Source: Plantago ovata (taxonomy: Eukaryota > Streptophyta > Magnoliopsida > Lamiales > Plantaginaceae). From it: DNA of 64,000 bases. A program made the position numbers and the translations under genes. Where the stretch lies: assembly GCA_028274465.1 (NCBI GenBank), contig CM051458.1, positions 20,475,566 to 20,539,565 of the forward strand, written 5' to 3'. Below the pieces are notes generated by a model. That model saw nothing but the letters and a program-made list of their open reading frames with translations. It did no database searches and was not told the DNA's origin. Numbering within the stretch: the first letter of the stretch is position 1; each line of letters opens with the position of its first letter. Shown here in pieces: positions 57,735-64,000 of the stretch.

Positions 57735-59333
57735 CTAGAGCCAGTCACCTTTATGCCTAATTCCCAGATTAGCATAATGTCTTAAGTGGACTTCCACTGA
57801 TAAGACCTTGGTGAAAGGATCTGCCACGTTGTCCGTGGTAGAGACACGTTCTATACTAACTTCTCCTCTATCAATAATCTCACGTATAACGTGATATCTT
57901 GTAAGTACATGTACGTTCTTGTTTGTAGATCTAGGCTCCTTAGCTTGAGCGACGGCGCCCGTATTGTCCCAATAAATTTTTATTGGACTAGGAGTAGGAA
58001 CAACCCTCAATTCCTTCAAGAACTCTGAAATCCAGACAGCTTCTTTCGAAGCTTCTGATTCAGCAATGTACTCGGCTTCTGTGGATGAGTCAGCAATCGT
58101 GGCTTGCTTAGAACTCTTCCAACAGATAGCTCCTCCGTTCTATTTGAATACGTATCCTGTCTGTGACTCAAAGTCATCAGGATCTGATTCAAATCCAGCG
58201 TCGACATAACTAGACATCTTTAATTCTGGTTCTCCACCAAACACCAAGAACATCTCTTTAGTCCGTCGAAGGTACTTAAGAATGTTCTTTACAGTAGTCC
58301 AGTGAGGTACTCCTGGATTCTGTTGGTGTCGATAAGTGACACTAAGCACATATGCCACATCGGGCCTTGTGCAATTCATTGCATACATTATAGACCCTAC
58401 TATCGAAGCATAGGACACACGACTCATGCTTTTCTTTCTTCATCAGTTTTAGGACTATCCTTAACTGATAAGACAATCCCATGCCTAGCTGGGAGAAAGC
58501 CTCTCTTTGAGTCGTCCATCATATAGCTTCAGTATTTTATCGATGTAGGTGGACTGTGTCAATCCTAACATCCTCTTGGATCTATCTCTATAGATCTTGA
58601 TCCCTAGGATGTTCACCCAAGTCCTTCATTGAGAAGGTACTTGATAACCAAACTTTAGTCTCTTCTAGCATAGAGACATTGTTTCCCATGATCAAAATGT
58701 CATCAACATAGATGATCATGAAAACGATTCCCTTGTCGCTATGCCTAGTGTAGACACAGGGATCTTCCTTGCTTCTGATGAAGTCAAACTATTTGACAGC
58801 TTCATCAAAGCGGATATTCCAGCTCCTAGACGCTTGCTTTAGCCCATAGATGGATCTTTGTAATTTGCATACAGCAGTCGGCCTGGTTTTACTAATGAAA
58901 CCTTCCGATTGTACCATATAGACCTCTTCCTCAAGGTTGCCATTGAGGAAGACAGTCTTTACATCCATCTGCCCGATCTCATAATCATAGTAAGCAGCTA
59001 TCGCAAGTAGAATTCGAATGGACTTCAATATTGCTACCGGTGAAAAGGTTTCATCGTAATCGATGCCATACCTTTGCGTGTAGCCTTTCGCCACAAGCCT
59101 AGATTTGTGCGTTTGTACCTTGCCATCGGCATCTGTCTTTCGTTTAAAGACCATTTGCACCCAATAGGTCTAACCTCTTGGGGAAAGCCTACCAAGTTCC
59201 AAACTTGGTTCAGGTACATGGAGTCCATTTCCAATTCCATGGCCTCTTTCCATTTGTCTGAGTCAATAACAATTATTGCCTCTTTGTAGGTCTCGGGATC
59301 TTTCCCGATCTTATAAGCCGACATCAAGTTCAC
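57735..59333 (-). pseudogene. Angela reverse transcriptase and RNase H
   Basis: On the minus strand: YKEAIIVIDSDKWKEAMELE (about 59290), SRLVAKGYTQRYGIDYDETF (about 59090), QMDVKTVFLNGNLEEEVYM (about 58960), YGLKQASRSW (about 58830), NCTRPDVAYVLSVTYRHQ (about 58350), then RNase H with IYWDNTGAVAQAKEP and NVADPFTK. The reading ends just before the purine tract at 57731. It is a fossil with several breaks. Confidence 0.87.
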
Positions 59334-59839
59334 TGATGTCTTCTATCATAAGGCTTTGCTTCTGAGGTCCTTTTAGGATCCTCTTCGACCTACGGAGCTC
59401 GACTGGTTCTGGTGCTTTTCTTTTCTGCCTTCGTGTAACACGAACATTATCAGTGGGCACTGATGCAGCTAGTCGCGCCACGCGACCCTGTTCCCTAGCG
59501 GGAGGCTGCTCTTGTGCAACTCGTTGCACAGTTTGATTGACAACGGGTTCTATTGGTGTGGTTTCAACTGTTGATCTAATCACAGGACTCCACTGACTAT
59601 GACATGCCTAGCAAGTGTCATATCATTACCCTTGTCAGCTTCGAAAGCTCCCACTGAACTTGAGTCCAAATCAAAAGATTTAGAGAACTCATGTTCGCGC
59701 GTGTCAAAGTCTTGAATTTCTTCAAGTTCTATCATGCCATCTAATCTCTCTTCTTCGAGGTATTCTGCTTCTAAAACTTGACGTTTCTAGATACTATCAC
59801 CTAGTGATCTTCAGCATGATAGAATTCATAGCCTCTCGT

Positions 59840-60820
59840 CTAACGCGGATAGCCTATGAAATATACTTTGACACCCTTGGCATCTAACTTATCAGTGAGC
59901 ATCAGTTTGACTATCGCAAGACAGCCCCAAGGTCTAAGATAGCCCAGTGAGGGCTTCTTTCCCTTCCATAACTCACAAGGAGTTTTCTCCACTGATTTAG
60001 ATGGTACACGGTTCAGAATGTAGATTGCAGTTTGCAGTGCATACCCCCATAGATGTTTGGGAAGAGTCGAGAATCCAATCATTGATCTCACCATGTCTAA
60101 CAGGGTTCGATTCCTTCTCTCAGACACACCATTTTAACTGTGGTGCTCCATTGCGATTGAATTTCATTTTCCTTCAAGTAGTCGATAAATTCTTCACTAA
60201 GGTATTCACCTCCTCGATCCAATCGAAGAGTGACTATCCTTAGGTTCAATTCATTCTCGACCTCATTCCTAAACTCCTTGAATTCCCCAAAGGTCTCGGA
60301 TTTATTCATCATAAGATAAATATATCCATACCTTGAGAAATCGTCAGTAAAGTAACGAAGTAAGGATAACCCCCACGCGCATGGACCTTAAAAAGTCCAC
60401 ATACATCGGTATGTATGAGCTCTAAGCAGCGAGTGGCACGAACACCTTGTCCAACAAAAGGTTTGTTCGTCATCTTACCCTTAACACATGATTCGCATGT
60501 ACCATATGATTCAAATCAAATGGTTCTAAGTAGTCTAACTTCCTTAGTCTTTGAATCCGTGTTTCATTGATATGGCCTAGCCAACAATGCCATAGATAAG
60601 ATGGATTATTCTTCCTACTTGAAGACGGTTGTTTGTTATGTATTTGAAATAAAGGTAGACTACTTTGCAAAATATATAAACCATTCACTAAGCGAGCCTT
60701 TCCATAATACTGGTCATTTAATGAAAAATAACAAGTATTAGGAAAAACCCAAATTATCCAACAATGGAATGGAAATAATATTTCTGACAATGGATGGAAC
60801 AAAATAAACGCTATCAAGTT
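59840..60820 (-). pseudogene. Angela integrase region
   Basis: Minus-strand frames show a GAG-pre-integrase zone (YLWHCWLGHINETRIQRLRK, about 60600), the integrase core with LRLDRGGEYLSEEF (about 60210) and the C-terminal part ([18 protein letters not shown], about 60020, and [10 protein letters not shown]). Integrase inserts the DNA copy. Broken fossil. Confidence 0.82.
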
Positions 60821-60914
60821 CCAAACATTGTCCTGATGGTAAATCTATCTTGCAGCGTCCAACGCGTTTGGCTTTAACTAGATTGTTGTTCCCAACATGC
60901 AAGTTGATTTTACC

Positions 60915-61870
60915 TTACTTGACTAGCCTGTGTTCAATGGCCCCTTGCACATTATTATAAATGTGCGAGCCACAGGCTGTATCTAATACCCAACCATTGG
61001 AGTCAAAAGTAGTCATGTTCATTTCAATAACAAACATACCTGAGCTAGAAGCCGGTGGCTTCTTAGCTTGATCTGCCCTCAGCTTAGGGCAATCTTTCTT
61101 CCAATGTCCTTTCTGCTTACAGAAATGACATTCATCTGTGCGTACCGTTCCGCTTCTCTTGAACTTCCTTTTCTGGTTCAGACGCTTAGGCTTATCACTC
61201 GAAGTGTTAGCCTTGGCTCCCGATTTTCCCTTACCCTTAGCACCTTTGTTTCTCGGGTTTCGGTTAGACGGTTGCCCAACATACATGATCGACTTTTCCT
61301 TCTTAGGAAGAGTATGATCATATGTCTTCAGTAGATTATGGAGTTCGTTCAGTGTTACGTCCTTCGCATTCATGGTGGTTAACGATGAACTGCGAATACG
61401 AACTCAGCAATGATTGAAGGATAAAGATCACCATGATCTTATTTTCATCTTGAGAACATGTTCAGACATGTTCCCTCCTTCATTGAGCTTGCATCTGTGT
61501 ATCTCTTTGATCAAATCAAATTCAACACTTCTAGCTGTCGTCTTAAAGACCGACTCAAGATGCTTCAGCATCTCATGCGGCAACATGCTTTCATGTTGCC
61601 TTTGCAGCTCATTGCTCATTGCCGCCAGCATAATACACTGAGCGGATCTAGCATCCTCATGATGCTTATCAGACCTTGCCTTGTTGGCTTGATTCCAAAT
61701 CAGCAACTTGATCGGCAGTCTGATTTTCGGGACACACGGGATTAGCCTCGTCCAAGACGTACTCAATCCTTTCGTACCTCAGCACCAAACATATATTCCT
61801 GATTCAATCTAGGAAGTTTGGTCCGGTCAAAATTTGCTTCTCTAAGACAGCACGGAGCGAGATTCTCGCC
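60915..61870 (-). pseudogene. Angela gag and protease start
   Basis: The gag start lies near 61869. A gag domain follows (HEDARSAQCIMLAAMSNELQ, about 61650; FDLIKEIHRCKLNEGGNMSE, about 61500), then a Lys/Gly-rich linker, the CCHC knuckle near 61120, and the protease start WVLDTACGSHIYNN near 60980. Broken fossil. Confidence 0.82.
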
Positions 61871-62114
61871 ATTTCGGTTTCCAGGAGAAATAATATAGAA
61901 CGAAAACAATAAATCAACTATTGAAATATTATTTCTAAATACACAGTCAACATAACTAAACAACAAGGTCCTTTAGCTGTTTAGCTCCCACTATTTTCAC
62001 ATATGCTTGCCCCCACAACAAACATACGGGTAATGTCCAACAAGTTACCGTAGTGGCCAAGATCCAAATCCATACTATGCCATACTCCAACGGTGGCTGG
62101 TCGCATAGCATAAT

Positions 62115-64000
62115 TGTAACGGTACCGGTTTTGAAAACAAAATAATTTCTTGATAAAGGAAAATCGAAAAATACTTTAATAGCAACGGTCGACAATAAAT
62201 GCCAAAATAATCTTTGACGCTAACAGAAATAAACAATATCCAACGACAACTCAAGTTCGAATGAAACAACGAATGAAGACAGTAAAAGTTTATCTTCTTA
62301 TTTTGAAAAGGAACCATGACACCCCAGACCCTTCTCTCAGTCGCTGGCATCCTAGTCACGCACATCTTCAGCAGCATCTGGAAGGAAGGAATTTTGAAAA
62401 AACAAAAGAGTGTGAGATAAAGGATCTCAGTGAGGTTCTAAGTCAACAAACAGAAAGTAAACAGTTTTTGAAATCAAATCCTTTTCAGAAAAACGAGCAA
62501 ACAGAACAGAACACATATAACAGATTAACAGAACAGATACGTTGTAGACCGTTGGTGCAGCCCGCCTTATTGCTCCTACTCCCAGAATGCCCTTATAACT
62601 CCCTCCAGAGGGTGCACAACTCCGGACAGAAACAGAAACCCCCGTGTACTTTGGGGAAACAGATCCTACGACCCTAATAGACCTCAGCGACTTCTGCCTC
62701 GCGCCTAAAAGGGAATAGACTAGGCCATAATCAAGCAAACCCGATAGTCCTCTACTACCCGAGCCTACCTAACCACAACCTAATCGACCGGTCACACAGA
62801 AACAGATCAGAACAAAACAAACAGATACAGATAGTTAACACCGAGAGGTGTTCCTGCAGAAAAGTCAGTCCAGAACAGAGTAGTAATAAACAGAAATGCA
62901 AAAGTCATACTTAGGACTTATACTTTTACGCGGAAGCATACAGTAAACAGTATATAGTAATAGTACAAGTTGTCACATAACCTTCCAGTTTTTCGCAAAT
63001 AATAGGTTTAGGGGTGAACACTCACCTTAACTTGCGAGCAAAGACCTTCAACGAGTAACGAGCTTTTACGGTTAACGAACAAAGGAGAACCTAACAAGAA
63101 AGTACTAAACACACTTTAGAAGTCGAACGGACGGAAGGAAAAAGGTTGAAAAGAAATGGCAAAGACGGGGTTCGAGCTCGGGACCTCTAAGTTAGTCAAG
63201 CAAGAACCTAACCAACTAGGCTAGCAAGTTAGGTTATTACAAACTTACAAAAACAGAAACTAAGTTGAAACATTTTCAGAAACTCTTTCGGTCTTCAAAT
63301 TCTGGAAATTACCAAAATACCCTCAGTGGCAAATTGCAAAAAGGTCCTTTTCAAAATCAGAAAGTTCAAACCAAAACCAGAAGTTGTCCAAAAATACTTA
63401 ACAGTCTTCACAGAACAAAAGGTTTACGAAAAAAGCTTTCTGTCAGTCAGCTACGGTCAAAGGTAAAATTGCAAAAAGGTCCTTTAAGTTTTCAGTCTTT
63501 CCAAATCAGTCCACAGAGTTCAAAACAATATCAACCAAGTCCAAAACAGTCCTTTCGAGGTCAACAGAAACCCATGGTCAACATACGAGGTCAAAACCCA
63601 AGTCCAACAATCAGTAACAACAACTAACAATCCTAAGTCCCGGTTCTCAGTTCGAATCAAAATAAGACGGTCAGAATAAACAAGGGTAAAATGGTCCAAG
63701 GGTAAAAACGTCCGAAATAGAATATGAATTTCGAATCGAAAGAACAGTGAAGAAAACGAGATTTACCTTCAAATCGAACGGAAAGGAATCAAGCTGCGAA
63801 CTAAAAAGAAAACAAAACGATTAAAAGATTCAACTTCGAGATTCGAATCTTAGTCAAGCAAGAACAGAGCCGGACAGAGGCTTACCCAACCGAACGGAGA
63901 AGATGAACAGTACTAACAGGGACGGAGCGAACGAACGGAACGGGACACGAATCCACTACGAATCAACGAAACAATGATCTCTAAATCCAAATCTTAATCG
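62115..64000 (-). repeat. Second Tekay-family LTR, cut by the window edge
   Basis: Starts TGTAACGGTACCGG like the LTRs at 34644 and 42699 and follows them for its visible length at roughly 90% identity. It is therefore a different, more diverged insertion. It carries the tRNA-like segment (63169-63233). It interrupts the leader of the Angela element (left flank CATAAT). The rest of the element is outside the window. Confidence 0.88.

Larger units (their letters stand above)
55647..62114 (-). mobile_element. Angela-type Ty1/copia element, minus strand, 5' side interrupted
   Basis: On the minus strand: leader (62114-61870), gag start MASISLRAVLEK near 61869, gag with CCHC knuckle CHFCKQKGHWKKDC (about 61120), integrase (about 60820-59840), reverse transcriptase and RNase H (59333-57735), purine tract AAGTGGGAGAT (57731-57721), 3' LTR 57720-55647 (2074 bp). 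The leader is cut at 62114 by a Tekay LTR; the element's own 5' LTR is not seen. The gag start and long leader suit the Angela lineage (BARE-like). Many breaks; fossil. Confidence 0.87.

Overview
The window is nuclear DNA of a flowering plant, most likely a eudicot. It has spliced genes with GT-AG introns, an R2R3-MYB gene with the classic 133/130-nt first exons, a chloroplast thylakoid protein gene, and a dense nest of Ty1/copia and Ty3/gypsy elements. Three runs of exactly 100 N (917-1016, 39833-39932, 55119-55218) are fixed-size scaffold gaps, and all lie inside repeats.

Layout. 1-8.0 kb is repeat: an Angela-type copia fragment, a second copia element, and the 3' part of an RNase H-bearing LINE beside it. 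8.1-19.5 kb is the only genic island. It holds three host genes, all on the minus strand: an R2R3-MYB factor (8145-9268), an HHL1-like thylakoid protein of photosystem II protection (14194-16424), and a CXE16-like carboxylesterase (17222-19516). Between them lie a Stowaway-type MITE, a retroposon inserted at the edge of that MITE, and non-coding DNA. I see no functional link among the three genes. The MYB and esterase genes each carry one apparent single-base loss in a homopolymer. Everything else in them is conserved, so consensus error is a real possibility.

From 20.15 to 52.3 kb the backbone is one very large Tat-lineage gypsy element on the minus strand: 3' LTR with a 76-bp tandem array, an antisense extra ORF with its own TATA box and spliced leader, pol, then gag. 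It has been invaded repeatedly. A compact Angela derivative (21480-24723, target duplication GTTCC) and a 553-bp TRIM (26533-27085) sit in its 3' part. A nearly entire Tekay chromovirus (34644-45255) and a gag-protease-only Athila-like element (45256-51787) separate its protease from its gag. From 52.3 kb on come an Angela LTR in plus orientation, a copia pol fragment, a CACTA-type end, a large Angela element in minus orientation (55647-62114), and a second Tekay LTR running off the window.

No CRISPR array, rRNA gene or true tRNA gene was found. I do not see a clear new biological system. The least ordinary signals are an intact acidic-tailed ORF between the Tekay 5' LTR and gag, a tRNA-like box A/box B segment kept in three Tekay LTRs, the promoter-like start of the Tat antisense ORF, the unidentified ORFs of the Athila-like element, and the Angela derivative whose LTR-like half contains leader and gag-start sequence.
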